Assembly (NCBI GenBank): GCA_020073005.1
Contig: JAIQFX010000063.1
Location: forward strand, 1-39,685
Origin: Terriglobia bacterium
Lineage (GTDB): Bacteria > Acidobacteriota > Vicinamibacteria > Vicinamibacterales > CAVVIG01
DNA length: 39,685 nucleotides
Reading direction: 5' to 3'
Shown here: positions 23,861 through 32,414 of the stretch, in pieces
Layout of the letters: every line of letters begins with the position of its first letter
Position numbering within the stretch: the first letter of the stretch is position 1
Notes under the pieces: model-generated
What the model was told of the DNA's origin: nothing
Database searches by the model: none
Seen by the model: only the letters and a program-made list of their open reading frames with translations
Translations under genes and position numbers: made by a program

Positions 23861-26767
23861 CTAGAATCTCACCTCAACCCCTAGTCTCAGGATTCTTGGG
23901 CTCATGTTCTGCGCGATCTGATTGAACGTCGTCGCGAGAATGTTGTTGTTCCTCGCCAGCACCGTGTTCGCGTTGAGCACGTTGAACACGTCGCCGATCA
24001 CCCGCAGCGACAGCGTCTGGATCTTGAACGTGCGCGCCGCGCGCAGGTCCGCGTCCCACACCGCGTCATACCGGAAGTAGTCGACGGCCGGCGTCACCAT
24101 GACATTCAGCGATTCGCCGCCGAGCGCCTGCGAGCGGAAGAGCGGGAACGGATAGCCCTGCCGTCCGAACACGTTGGTGCTCAGTTCGATGCCGTACGGC
24201 GCGACGTACATCCCGTTGGCGTTGAACTGCCATTTCGCGTTGGTGTAGACCGTGCCAGAGCCGCTGCTCGCGCTGCTCGACGGCGCGTACTGGCCGCCGT
24301 CGACGAGCGGTTCGTTCACCGTCGGCGTCGGGTTGCCGTTGGTGTCGTAGCGGCCCGCAACGTCGCTGAAGTGCTCGCGCGCGTTGTTGTAGCCGACCGC
24401 GACGCGGCCCATCCAGCCCTTCGAGAGACGCTTGACCAGCGCCACTTCGACGCCGTGATAGTCGACCGAGTAGCCGGGCACCGTCGTCGTCAGGAAGCCG
24501 CCGCCGCCGGCGACGACCTTCGCGCCGTTCGCCACGTAGGTCGGCACGCTGTACGACACGCCGTCGGGCAGCACGCCGGTGAGCACCGTGCCCGCCGTGT
24601 AGTCGGCGAGCGTCACGCCCACGCGCGGCGTGATGTTCGCCGCGAGGTTGCCGAACAGATCCGTCGTCTTCGTGTAGCTGTAGTTCACCTGCAGCGCGAC
24701 CTGCGGCATCAGTTCGCGATCCACGCCCGTGACGAAGCTCTGCGTGATCGGCGCCGCGAGATTCGGATCGAGCTGGTTGGCCGACGTCACCGCGGTCGGA
24801 TTCGCCGGGTTGAAGCCGCCCGCCTGCGTGAGCCGCGTGGCCGTGTTGATCTCGCTGGCCTGCGCGAAGTGATCGCCGTTGGTGTCCACCCAGCGATAAG
24901 TCGCGGAGCCGGCCACGGAGCTCGGATTGATGTAGCCGACCGTGGTCGGGCTGAGCTGGCCCGCGTAGCGGCTGTAGGCCGCCCGCGCGATCGTGTGCCG
25001 CGACTCGTCGAGCGCGTAGGTCAGGCCGGCGCGCGGCGAGAAGTTGCTCCACGTGAACGGCGAGTCGTAGCCGGCGAACGTGAGGCCGGGCACGAGCGTG
25101 GGGAACGCCGGGTTGGCCGCGATGTCGGCCGGCAGCGCCTTGCCCCACTGGCGGTCGTAGCGCAGGCCGACGCTGATCGTCGCGCGGCCCTTCGCCATCG
25201 TGTCGCCGAGGTGCCAGTCGAAGTAGTTCGCGCGGTTGCCGCCGTTACCCTGACGGAAGACCTGCGCGCGGAAGTCGGTCGGCGAATTCTCGAGCGCGAG
25301 GATGCCGTTGCCCGGCCACTGCGTGAGACTCCAGGCGTCGGTCGTCCGGAAGCCGCCGCCGCCCTCGACGTCGTGCGTGAAGCCGAACGCCGTCGCGAAC
25401 GCGTGCAGGTCGGCGCTGGCCGTCTGCTGCGGCCGCGCGTTGATGCTCTCGCTGAACGATCCGAACGACTGGCCCGTCGTCAGGCTGCGGCCGGCCTGCA
25501 TGTCCATGCCGCCTTCGGGCGTCAGCGCGTTGCCGGTGTTGTAGTACGCGTACTTCGCGGAGAGGAACAGCCGCGGCGTGATCGCGCGATCGTCGGCCAC
25601 TTTCCACAAGCCGTGCAGCGGAAAGTCCGAGTACGCGTTGTCCTGATGGAACGTCGCCGTCGGCGCGTCGAACAGGATGCCCGTCGTCGCCGGGCTGCGG
25701 TTGTCCTTGATCTTCGATCCGTTGAAGAAGAGGAAGCTGACCATGTCCTTCCGGTCGGCCTGCCAGTTCACTTTCACCGACGGATTCTTCAGCGCCGTCT
25801 TGTCGACGAGCGCGCCCGCGCGCCGGACGAGCTGGATGTCCTGCGCCGAGTAGGACGCGTAGAACCACGCGCGGTCGGCGCGAATCGGTCCGCCGAACTC
25901 CGCGCCGTAATCCGAAATCTGCTTGTTGTGGTCCGCGGTCGCCGGCGTGACCGCCGGCGTCATGTTCGCCAGCTCCGCGGGCACGTTCGATCCTTCCATC
26001 GAGTCGTTCGCGAAATAGCCGCGCGCGCTCCCGTGAAACTGGTTCGTGCCGCGACGGGTCACCAGGTTGATCCCCACGCCGCCCGTCTGCTGCTTGATGT
26101 CCTGTCCGGCCGTCGAGACCTGGATCTCCTCGAAGTTGTCGAAGTCGAAATAGGTCGGCGGCGCGCCGGCGGCGGCCATGTCCGTGATGACCACGCCATC
26201 GAGCGTCCAGACGGTGTCCTGCGGCCGCGTGCCCTTCGAGACGACCGTGGGCGCCTGGCCGGTTTCGTTGCCGCCGATGTTCACGCGGTCGAGCAGGACG
26301 CCCGGCACTTCGCGGATGATCGAGAACGGATCGCGCGCGGTCGGGATGTGCGTCAACTCGTCCTTCGCGAACGTCGTCGCCGTGCCGGTGGCGGTGGCGT
26401 CGAGGATCGGCGCGGCCGCCGTGACGGTCACGGACTCGGCGATGCCTGCCACGCGGAGTTCAACCGGCACTTCGACGTTCCGGCCGACGGCGACGATCAG
26501 ATCTCGGTCCACCGTGCGGAAGCCGGAGAGCGAGACGGTCAGGTGATAGGTGCCGGGTTCAAGGTTCAGAAAGCGAAAGGCGCCGTCCAAGCCGGTCGTG
26601 AATCGAAACGTGGCGTCGGAGCCTTGAACGGAGACGTCGGACCCGGGAACGGCCGCACCCTGCTGGTCGCGAACCGAACCCGTAATGCTGCCGCCCTGGG
26701 TCTGCGCGACCGCCGGGCTGGCGAGGATTAGAAGAAGCAGTGCGGAAACGATACCGAATTGTTTCAT
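23861..26767 (-). CDS. TonB-dependent receptor with N-terminal carboxypeptidase-regulatory domain (Oar-like)
   Basis: This 968-residue outer-membrane protein has a signal peptide over residues 1-21 (ends AVAQ). A carboxypeptidase-regulatory-like domain covers about 24-105 (GGSITGSVRDQQGAAVPGSD, then FLNLEPGTYHLTVSLSGFRT). The plug follows (about 115-230: FSIIREVPGVLLDRVNIGGN, TVWTLDGVVITD, FEEIQVSTAGQDIK, GVGINLVTRRGTNQFHGSAR). The rest is a long beta-barrel ending in the terminal phenylalanine of RLGVEVRF. Length and layout match the Oar/TonB receptors that are expanded in Acidobacteriota, often tied to polymer or glycan uptake, though the ligand is unknown. No SusD partner is present. It is divergent from the ADOP permease, and its start region holds an inverted repeat that may be an operator. 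Confidence 0.93.
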   Translation of the reverse strand: MKQFGIVSALLLLILASPAVAQTQGGSITGSVRDQQGAAVPGSDVSVQGSDATFRFTTGLDGAFRFLNLEPGTYHLTVSLSGFRTVDRDLIVAVGRNVEVPVELRVAGIAESVTVTAAAPILDATATGTATTFAKDELTHIPTARDPFSIIREVPGVLLDRVNIGGNETGQAPTVVSKGTRPQDTVWTLDGVVITDMAAAGAPPTYFDFDNFEEIQVSTAGQDIKQQTGGVGINLVTRRGTNQFHGSARGYFANDSMEGSNVPAELANMTPAVTPATADHNKQISDYGAEFGGPIRADRAWFYASYSAQDIQLVRRAGALVDKTALKNPSVKVNWQADRKDMVSFLFFNGSKIKDNRSPATTGILFDAPTATFHQDNAYSDFPLHGLWKVADDRAITPRLFLSAKYAYYNTGNALTPEGGMDMQAGRSLTTGQSFGSFSESINARPQQTASADLHAFATAFGFTHDVEGGGGFRTTDAWSLTQWPGNGILALENSPTDFRAQVFRQGNGGNRANYFDWHLGDTMAKGRATISVGLRYDRQWGKALPADIAANPAFPTLVPGLTFAGYDSPFTWSNFSPRAGLTYALDESRHTIARAAYSRYAGQLSPTTVGYINPSSVAGSATYRWVDTNGDHFAQASEINTATRLTQAGGFNPANPTAVTSANQLDPNLAAPITQSFVTGVDRELMPQVALQVNYSYTKTTDLFGNLAANITPRVGVTLADYTAGTVLTGVLPDGVSYSVPTYVANGAKVVAGGGGFLTTTVPGYSVDYHGVEVALVKRLSKGWMGRVAVGYNNAREHFSDVAGRYDTNGNPTPTVNEPLVDGGQYAPSSSASSGSGTVYTNAKWQFNANGMYVAPYGIELSTNVFGRQGYPFPLFRSQALGGESLNVMVTPAVDYFRYDAVWDADLRAARTFKIQTLSLRVIGDVFNVLNANTVLARNNNILATTFNQIAQNMSPRILRLGVEVRF

Positions 26768-26775
26768 TCCTCATG

Positions 26776-26802
26776 TATGACTCTTTAAGACACTTAAGTC
26801 AA
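26776..26802. promoter_or_regulatory. Imperfect inverted repeat and candidate promoter before the TonB receptor
   Basis: GACTCTTTAA and TTAAGTC face each other around GACAC, forming an imperfect palindrome a few bases upstream of the TonB start. Read on the minus strand, TTGACT followed 17 bases later by CATACA could be a promoter overlapping it. A repressor site is plausible but unproven. Confidence 0.35.
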
Positions 26803-26900
26803 CAAAAGTCTTTATGACGCCATAACAGACCGATCGACTCCGGCATGACTCCTCTCGCCCTAAAACGTTGTGCCGCAATGGGTTCGACCCCACTGATAAC

Positions 26901-26929
26901 TTGACACGGTTCTTCGCAGTATTTAGCCT
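26901..26929 (+). promoter_or_regulatory. Candidate sigma-70-like promoter for the ADOP permease
   Basis: A perfect -35 box TTGACA (26901-26906), a 17-bp spacer and TAGCCT (26924-26929) stand about 28 bases before the permease ATG. A similar TTTACT-N17-TAGGCT pair occurs before the first NHL gene. Confidence 0.5.
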
Positions 26930-26956
26930 CGCCGACATGGATTGGGCCCCGCGCAC

Positions 26957-29584
26957 ATGATTCGGGACCTGCGCCTCGCCGTGCGCATGCTGCTCCACGC
27001 GAAGAGCTGGACGGCAGTGATCGTCGCCTCGCTGGCGCTCGGCATCGGCGCGAACACCGCGCTTTTCGGCGCCGTGAACGGTCTGCTGCTGAAGAAAATC
27101 TCAGTGAAGGATCCGGACACGCTGGTGCGGCTGCGTTGGGCAGGCCGCAACCAGATGTCGAACAACTCCAGTGATTACGGCTACTCGTCACCGGATGCCG
27201 GCCGGAACGTGCGCTCTGCCTTCTCGTATCAGATGTTCCGCACGGCGTTCGCGCCCAGAGCGCAGTCGTTTCCGGGTACCGTGCGCGCGACCTTCTCGTA
27301 CCCGATGTACCAGCAGTTCCTCGCGGACAACCGGACGATGACCGACGTGCTGGCGTGCGCGCCGTTCGGCCGCGTCAACGTCGCCGTGGACGGCCATGCA
27401 GAGATCGCGACGGCGCTCATCGCGTCGGGCAACTACCACGAGGTGCTCGGCGCGACGGCTGCGCTCGGCCGCACGATTCAGCGCGACGACGACCAGCCGG
27501 CTGCGTCCGCCATCGCCGTGGTCAGCCACCAATACTGGCGGACCCGGTTCGGCGGCGACCCCGGGATCATCGGGAGGAGCGTCCGCATTAACAATGTCCC
27601 GGTCACGATCGTCGGCGTGACCGCACCGGGCTTCATCGGCATCCAGCAGGCCATCAGCGATCCGCCGGACGTCACGGTTCCGCTCGCGCTCGATCCGCAG
27701 CTCGCCACGGGGCAGGCGTCGTCGGCCGTCAGCCAGCCACGGCTGAAGCAGCCGACGACCTGGTGGCTGCAGGTTATGGGGCGCCTGAAGCCGGGCGTCA
27801 CGCCGCAGCAGGCGCAGGGCAACCTCGGCGGCGTCTTCCAGCAGACGGCGCGCGCGGGGATGGACGCGTATCTGGCGTCGCTGAGCGAGGCGTCGCGCGC
27901 GCTCTCCATGAACCAGAACCGGACGGTGGTGCCCCAGTTGCTCGCCGACTCCGGGAGCCGCGGCGTCTACGACGTGAACTCGACCGACCTGCGCGCCGTG
28001 ACGATCCTCAGCATCGTCGTCGTGCTCGTGCTGCTGATTGTCTGCGCGAACGTCGCGAACCTGCTGCTGTCGCGCGCCGCGGCGCGCCAGAAAGAGCTGT
28101 CCGTACGCCTCTCGCTCGGCGCGACGCGCGCCCGGCTGATCCGCCAGCTCCTGACGGAGAGTCTGGTGCTCGCGGCGATCGGCGGCGCGTTGGGCGTGCT
28201 CGTGGGCTACTGGGGCCAGCAGCTGCTGCCGGGTGCGCCGGGCCAGACCGCCGGTCTCGACTGGCGTGTGCTCGCGTTCGTCGCGGCCGTGACGACAGCG
28301 ACCGGCGTTGTCTTCGGCATCGCGCCGGCGCTGCGCGCGACCGGCGTCAACGTGAGCGCGGGGCTGAAGGAGAACAGCCGGAGTCTCGCCGGCACGCGCA
28401 GCGTCCTGAGCCGATCGCTGCTCGTCGCGCAGGTCGCCATCTCCCTGGTGCTGTTGATCGGCGCCGGTTTGTTCCTGCGGACGCTGCAGAATCTCCGGCA
28501 GGTGAACGTCGGCTTCGATCCGCGAAATCTGGTGTTGTTCCGCGTGAGCCCGCAGCTGAATCGGTACGACGACACGCGGACCGCGGCGCTGTACGGCGAG
28601 ATGATGGACCGTCTTCAGGCCGTGAGCGGCGTGCGCGCGGTGGGCCTTTCACAGCCGGCAATGCTGTCGGGCGGCGTCAGCACGACCGGCGCGTTCGTGC
28701 AGGGACGCCAGTACACGCCGGGCGATCAGAACGGCACGGAGAACGAGATCTATCGGGTGATGGTGTCGTCGAGCTTCTTCGAGACGCTGAACGTCCCCGT
28801 GCTGCTCGGACGCGGCTTCACGCCGCGCGACGCCACCGGCGCGCCGCCGGTCGTCGTCATCAACGAGACGGCCGCGAAGAAATTCTTCCCCGGGGAATCG
28901 CCGATCGGGCGACGGTTCGGAACGACGCCCGAAGACAGCGGGAAGCTCGAGGTCGTCGGCGTGCTGCGCGATATCCGCTACAACAGCGTGCGCGATCCCG
29001 CACCGCCGACGATGTACGTGCCGTACCTGCAATCACGGCTGGGGGGCGGCGCCGTTGTCGAAGTGCGGACCGCGGGGGATCCGCTCGCCGCGATGGGCGC
29101 GATCCGCGAGGCCGTCCGTCAGGTCGATCCCGATCTGCCGCTGATGGACATGACGACGCAGCTGGAGCAGGTCGAGCGGCGGTTCCTGCAGGAGAAGCTG
29201 TTCGCGCAGGCGTACGCGCTCTTCGGCGCCGTCGCGCTGGCGCTCGCCGCGGTGGGACTGTTCGGCTTGATGTCCTATAGCGTGGCGCGGCGCACGAACG
29301 AGATTGGCATTCGCATGGCGCTCGGCGCGCAGCGCATCGACGTGCTGCGCCTGGTGATGCGCGAGTCCATGATGCTCGTGGCCGCGGGCGTCGCGATCGG
29401 ACTGGGCGTGGCCGTCGCGGCCAGCCGGCTCGTCGGGAGCCTGTTGTTCGGCCTGGCGTCCACCGACGTCGTCACGATGGCCGGCGCGATGATCGTGATG
29501 ATCGCCGTGTCGGCGTTCGCGGGCTACCTGCCCGCGCGGCGGGCTTCACGCGTCGATCCGATCGTCGCGCTGCACTATGAATAG
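26957..29584 (+). CDS. ADOP-type ABC permease (MacB/FtsX duplicated, no ATPase domain)
   Basis: This 875-residue inner-membrane protein belongs to the Acidobacterial duplicated orphan permease group. The N-terminus (MIRDLRLAVRMLLHAKSWTA) and first membrane segment with LALGIGANTALFGAVNGLLL are diagnostic. A MacB periplasmic core domain follows (about 70-300). The first FtsX block has ILSIVVVLVLLIVCANVANL and LSVRLSLGATRARLIRQLLT. A second periplasmic domain comes next, then a second FtsX block ending LPARRASRVDPIVALHYE. No ATPase gene is adjacent, which is normal for this group. I chose the ATG at 26957; an upstream TTG at 26942 is in frame but less likely. Related proteins may export small molecules or act in stress response with an ATPase encoded elsewhere. 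It is divergent from the TonB receptor. Confidence 0.93.
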   Translation: MIRDLRLAVRMLLHAKSWTAVIVASLALGIGANTALFGAVNGLLLKKISVKDPDTLVRLRWAGRNQMSNNSSDYGYSSPDAGRNVRSAFSYQMFRTAFAPRAQSFPGTVRATFSYPMYQQFLADNRTMTDVLACAPFGRVNVAVDGHAEIATALIASGNYHEVLGATAALGRTIQRDDDQPAASAIAVVSHQYWRTRFGGDPGIIGRSVRINNVPVTIVGVTAPGFIGIQQAISDPPDVTVPLALDPQLATGQASSAVSQPRLKQPTTWWLQVMGRLKPGVTPQQAQGNLGGVFQQTARAGMDAYLASLSEASRALSMNQNRTVVPQLLADSGSRGVYDVNSTDLRAVTILSIVVVLVLLIVCANVANLLLSRAAARQKELSVRLSLGATRARLIRQLLTESLVLAAIGGALGVLVGYWGQQLLPGAPGQTAGLDWRVLAFVAAVTTATGVVFGIAPALRATGVNVSAGLKENSRSLAGTRSVLSRSLLVAQVAISLVLLIGAGLFLRTLQNLRQVNVGFDPRNLVLFRVSPQLNRYDDTRTAALYGEMMDRLQAVSGVRAVGLSQPAMLSGGVSTTGAFVQGRQYTPGDQNGTENEIYRVMVSSSFFETLNVPVLLGRGFTPRDATGAPPVVVINETAAKKFFPGESPIGRRFGTTPEDSGKLEVVGVLRDIRYNSVRDPAPPTMYVPYLQSRLGGGAVVEVRTAGDPLAAMGAIREAVRQVDPDLPLMDMTTQLEQVERRFLQEKLFAQAYALFGAVALALAAVGLFGLMSYSVARRTNEIGIRMALGAQRIDVLRLVMRESMMLVAAGVAIGLGVAVAASRLVGSLLFGLASTDVVTMAGAMIVMIAVSAFAGYLPARRASRVDPIVALHYE

Positions 29585-29589
29585 AGATC

Positions 29590-29691
29590 GGATTGGGTAG
29601 GTGAGTAGTTGGGTCATTGAGTAATCGCCTCGCCGTTATAGCGGTCACGGCAATTACCCACCTACCCAATTACTCCATTCCCCAATTCATT
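29590..29691. terminator. Hairpin of AATTGGGT-type units (copy A3) at a convergent junction
   Basis: The left arm 29590-29626 repeats GATTGGGT, AGGTGAGT, AGTTGGGT and CATTGAGT. The right arm 29651-29691 is the complementary CCCAAT/CCCACC series. It lies between the ADOP stop and the DUF4440 stop. The DUF4440 stop codon (29687-29689) falls inside the right arm. Confidence 0.7.
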
Positions 29692-30127
29692 GGCAGGTGC
29701 ATCCTTTATCAAACACGATCTTCCAGGCTCCGCCGTTCTCGCGACGCCAGACTGAATTGAACGTGCCGACGCGCGTCCCGGCCGGATCGCGGACGGGGCC
29801 GCTGCTCAGCGCGAGCGTGCCCGAGTCGAGCACTTCCACGCGATCCGGTTCCCACGAGAACGGCGCCTGCGGGGCGTCGTAGAACCCCTTCCACGCCGCC
29901 GCGACTGCCGCCTTCCCGCGCAACGTCTGGGCATCGCCCATGAAGATCGTGTCGTCGGCCAAAAATGAGACGAACGCCGCATGATTGCGATCGGCCATCG
30001 TCTTCGCGAAGGCGCGCTCGGCCTCGCGCACCTGACCGGCGAGTGCCGTCACGTCCGTCTGTGTCTGCGCATGGCCAACCGCAACGCTGAGTCCGGCCGT
30101 CAGGAGTAGGAGCAATCCACGCTTCAT
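29687..30127 (-). CDS. DUF4440/SnoaL-like (NTF2-fold) exported protein
   Basis: This 146-residue protein has a signal peptide over residues 1-20 (ends GHAQ), followed by an NTF2-like domain of the DUF4440 type. It shows VREAERAFAKTMADRNHAAF, then FLADDTIFMGDAQTLRGKAA, WEPDRVEVLDSGTLALSSGP and FNSVWRRENGGAWKIVFDKG. These domains form small cone-shaped barrels used as ketosteroid isomerase-like enzymes or as binding proteins. No catalytic residues can be assigned with certainty. The tail GCTCQ contains two cysteines near the end. It is divergent from the first NHL gene, sharing an 86-bp regulatory gap. Function unknown beyond the fold. Confidence 0.9.
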   Translation of the reverse strand: MKRGLLLLLTAGLSVAVGHAQTQTDVTALAGQVREAERAFAKTMADRNHAAFVSFLADDTIFMGDAQTLRGKAAVAAAWKGFYDAPQAPFSWEPDRVEVLDSGTLALSSGPVRDPAGTRVGTFNSVWRRENGGAWKIVFDKGCTCQ

Positions 30128-30145
30128 GCGCGCATTGTAATCGTC

Positions 30146-30174
30146 TTTACTTTGCGTAAGGGAGCCGCTAGGCT
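30146..30174 (+). promoter_or_regulatory. Candidate promoter for the first NHL gene
   Basis: TTTACT (30146-30151), 17 bases, then TAGGCT (30169-30174) stand about 40 bases before the start codon. The match to the consensus is partial but resembles the pair before the ADOP permease. Confidence 0.4.
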
Positions 30175-30213
30175 TCGCCTACCTTTCTTTATTACGAGCG
30201 GAGGAGGAAACGC

Positions 30214-31275
30214 ATGATGCGACGTTTCAGCGCCGGCGTCGTCGTGGCTCTATTGCTTTTCGGCGGACGGGCGTTCACGCAGAATGTCTCGGGGCCTGCG
30301 AAGGCGAGGGCGACCACTCCAGAGATCCCGTTCGACTCCGTGCCCAACTTCTTCAAGCTGCCGGCCGGCCTCTACATGGGCGAGGGCGTCGGCGTCGCGA
30401 CCAATTCCAAGGGGCACGTGTTCGTCTACACGCGCAGCGGCGAGACGCGTCTGTTCGAATTCGATCAGACCGGCGCCTTCGTGAAGGAGTTCGGCGCGGG
30501 CAGCTACGGCATGTCCTTCGCCCACTCCGTGCGCGTCGACAAGGACGACAACGTCTGGGCGGCCGACGAGGGCTCGAACGTGATCATGAAGTTCAGCCCC
30601 GACGCGAAGCTGCTGATGGTGCTCGGCAAGCGGCCCGATCCGCTCGAGCAGCTGTCGCTGATGCCGGGCGGCGGCCAGTACTCGGGCGCCAACAAGCCGT
30701 ATTCGTTTCATCGCGAGACCGACATCGGCTGGGATCCGCAGGGCAACATCTTCGTGAGCGACGGCTACGGCGACTCGCGTGTCGTGAAGTACGACAAGAA
30801 CGGCCGCTTCATCAAGTCCGTCGGCACGCGCGGCAACGGCCCGATGCAGTTCAACACGCCGCACTCCCTCGCCGTCGACGCCAAGGGTCTGGTCTATGTG
30901 GCCGACCGCGGTAACTCGCGCATCCACGTGCTCGACAACGACCTCAACGCGAAGGCGATGTACGACAACGTCGGCGCGCCGTGGGCGGTCTGCATCTCGC
31001 AGGGGCCGCATCAATACCTGTACAGCTCCAACTCGTTCCCGACCGGGAACAACTTCGACCAGGCGTCGATGACCGGCGAGGTCTACAAGATGGAACTGGA
31101 CGGCACGGTGCTTGGGCGCTTCGGCAAGGCCGGGCACGCGTTCAAGGAGTTCAGCGCCATCCACATGATGGATTGCCGCAACCCGAACGAAGTCTACGTG
31201 GCCGAGATCACGGAATGGCGCGTGCAGAAAATCCTGCTGCATCCGCCGTCCACCACCACCGCGGCGGCAAGGTAA
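30214..31275 (+). CDS. NHL-repeat six-bladed beta-propeller, exported (copy 1)
   Basis: This 353-residue protein is preceded by a strong GGAGGAGG site. The signal peptide ends near residue 22. NHL-type blades are visible: GVGVATNSKGHVFVYTRSGE, SVRVDKDDNVWAADEGSNVI, DIGWDPQGNIFVSDGYGDSR, SLAVDAKGLVYVADRGNSRI and a closing blade near IHMMDCRNPNEVYVAEITEW. The fold matches the lyase domain of peptidyl-amidating enzymes and many binding propellers. It could bind a ligand or act as a lyase, but I cannot tell which. It forms a tandem pair with the next gene (10-bp gap), sharing the ATNSKGHVFVYTR blade. Confidence 0.92.
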   Translation: MMRRFSAGVVVALLLFGGRAFTQNVSGPAKARATTPEIPFDSVPNFFKLPAGLYMGEGVGVATNSKGHVFVYTRSGETRLFEFDQTGAFVKEFGAGSYGMSFAHSVRVDKDDNVWAADEGSNVIMKFSPDAKLLMVLGKRPDPLEQLSLMPGGGQYSGANKPYSFHRETDIGWDPQGNIFVSDGYGDSRVVKYDKNGRFIKSVGTRGNGPMQFNTPHSLAVDAKGLVYVADRGNSRIHVLDNDLNAKAMYDNVGAPWAVCISQGPHQYLYSSNSFPTGNNFDQASMTGEVYKMELDGTVLGRFGKAGHAFKEFSAIHMMDCRNPNEVYVAEITEWRVQKILLHPPSTTTAAAR

Positions 31276-31285
31276 GGGGGCGTTC

Positions 31286-32413
31286 ATGAAGAACATGAAG
31301 CGTTTCATTCACGTCTTCGCCGGTGCCGCGGCGCTGGCCGCGGGCGTCTCGCTCTTCGCGCAGACGGCGCCTGACATCAACTACGACGCGAACGCCGACG
31401 TCCTGCAGCTGCCCTCGGGTACGTACCTCGGCGAAGTCGCCGGCGTCGCGACCAACTCGAAGGGGCACGTGTTCGTCTACACGCGGACCGGCCACGCGGT
31501 GGCGACGCTCGGCGACGAGCGGACGTTCTATCACCTCGGATCGCGCCTGTTCGAGTTCGATCAGAACGGCAGGTACGTGAAGGAGATCGGCCAGGGCGTC
31601 TACGCGGTCAACTTCGCGCAGCAGGTGCGCGTCGATCCGCAGGACAACATCTGGATCGTCGACGCCGGATCCAACCAGATCGTGAAATTCGACGCTGACG
31701 GCCGATACGTGCTCGTGCTCGGCCGCAAGCCGGAGAACATCAACGTGCGTCCGGGGCCGGGCGTGCCGGCGCGCGGCGGCGTGATTCCGGAAGCCACGGC
31801 CGCGGGCGGCCGAGGCGGCGGCGGAGAAGGCGGCGGACGCGGCGGCGGTCGCGGAGCGCCTGGCGCCGGGATTAACGGCGACGGCTTCAGTTATCCGGCG
31901 GACGTGACGTGGGATCGCGCCGGCAATGTCTACGTCGCCGACGGATTCGGGACCAACAACCGCATCGCGAAGTTCACCAAGGACGGCGACTTCGTCAAGA
32001 CCTGGGGCCAGACCGGATCCGGACAAGGACAGTTCAACAAGATCCGCGGGATTGCCGCCGACGCGGCGGGCAACCTCTACGTGGCCGACTCCGGCAACAA
32101 CCGCATCCAGGTGTTCGACACGGATGGCACGTTCAAGTCGCAGATCGCCAACGTCGGCACGCCGCAGGCCATCTGCGTCTCAGGCGGATCGACCCAGTAC
32201 CTCTACAGCTCCAACTCGAACGATCCCGAGAGCATGGATCACGGCGAGATCTACAAGGTCCGGCTGAACGGCCAGATCGTCGGCAAGTTCGGCAAGGCCG
32301 GCAAGATGCCGAAGGAATTCGGCATGGTCAATTCGATCGACTGCCGGACCGAAACCGACCTCTGGGTCGGCGAGGTCTGGAACTGGCGCGCGCAGAAAGT
32401 CACGCTGAAGTGA
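31286..32413 (+). CDS. NHL-repeat propeller, exported (copy 2)
   Basis: This 375-residue paralog of the preceding gene is preceded by AGGGGG; an ATG three codons later is possible. The signal peptide ends near residue 27. The blades include AGVATNSKGHVFVYTRTG, QVRVDPQDNIWIVDAGSNQI, DVTWDRAGNVYVADGFGTNN, GIAADAAGNLYVADSGNNRI and SIDCRTETDLWVGEVWNW. A Gly/Arg-rich insert (about residues 161-195) replaces the short loop present in copy 1. It is probably in the same transcript as copy 1. It ends at a convergent junction with a hairpin. Confidence 0.92.
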   Translation: MKNMKRFIHVFAGAAALAAGVSLFAQTAPDINYDANADVLQLPSGTYLGEVAGVATNSKGHVFVYTRTGHAVATLGDERTFYHLGSRLFEFDQNGRYVKEIGQGVYAVNFAQQVRVDPQDNIWIVDAGSNQIVKFDADGRYVLVLGRKPENINVRPGPGVPARGGVIPEATAAGGRGGGGEGGGRGGGRGAPGAGINGDGFSYPADVTWDRAGNVYVADGFGTNNRIAKFTKDGDFVKTWGQTGSGQGQFNKIRGIAADAAGNLYVADSGNNRIQVFDTDGTFKSQIANVGTPQAICVSGGSTQYLYSSNSNDPESMDHGEIYKVRLNGQIVGKFGKAGKMPKEFGMVNSIDCRTETDLWVGEVWNWRAQKVTLK

Positions 32414-32414
32414 A

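Noticed and set aside
26938-26961. A seven-codon open frame (ATG to TGA) overlapping the ADOP start codon
   Set aside because: It could couple translation, but it has no ribosome site and such short frames are expected by chance.
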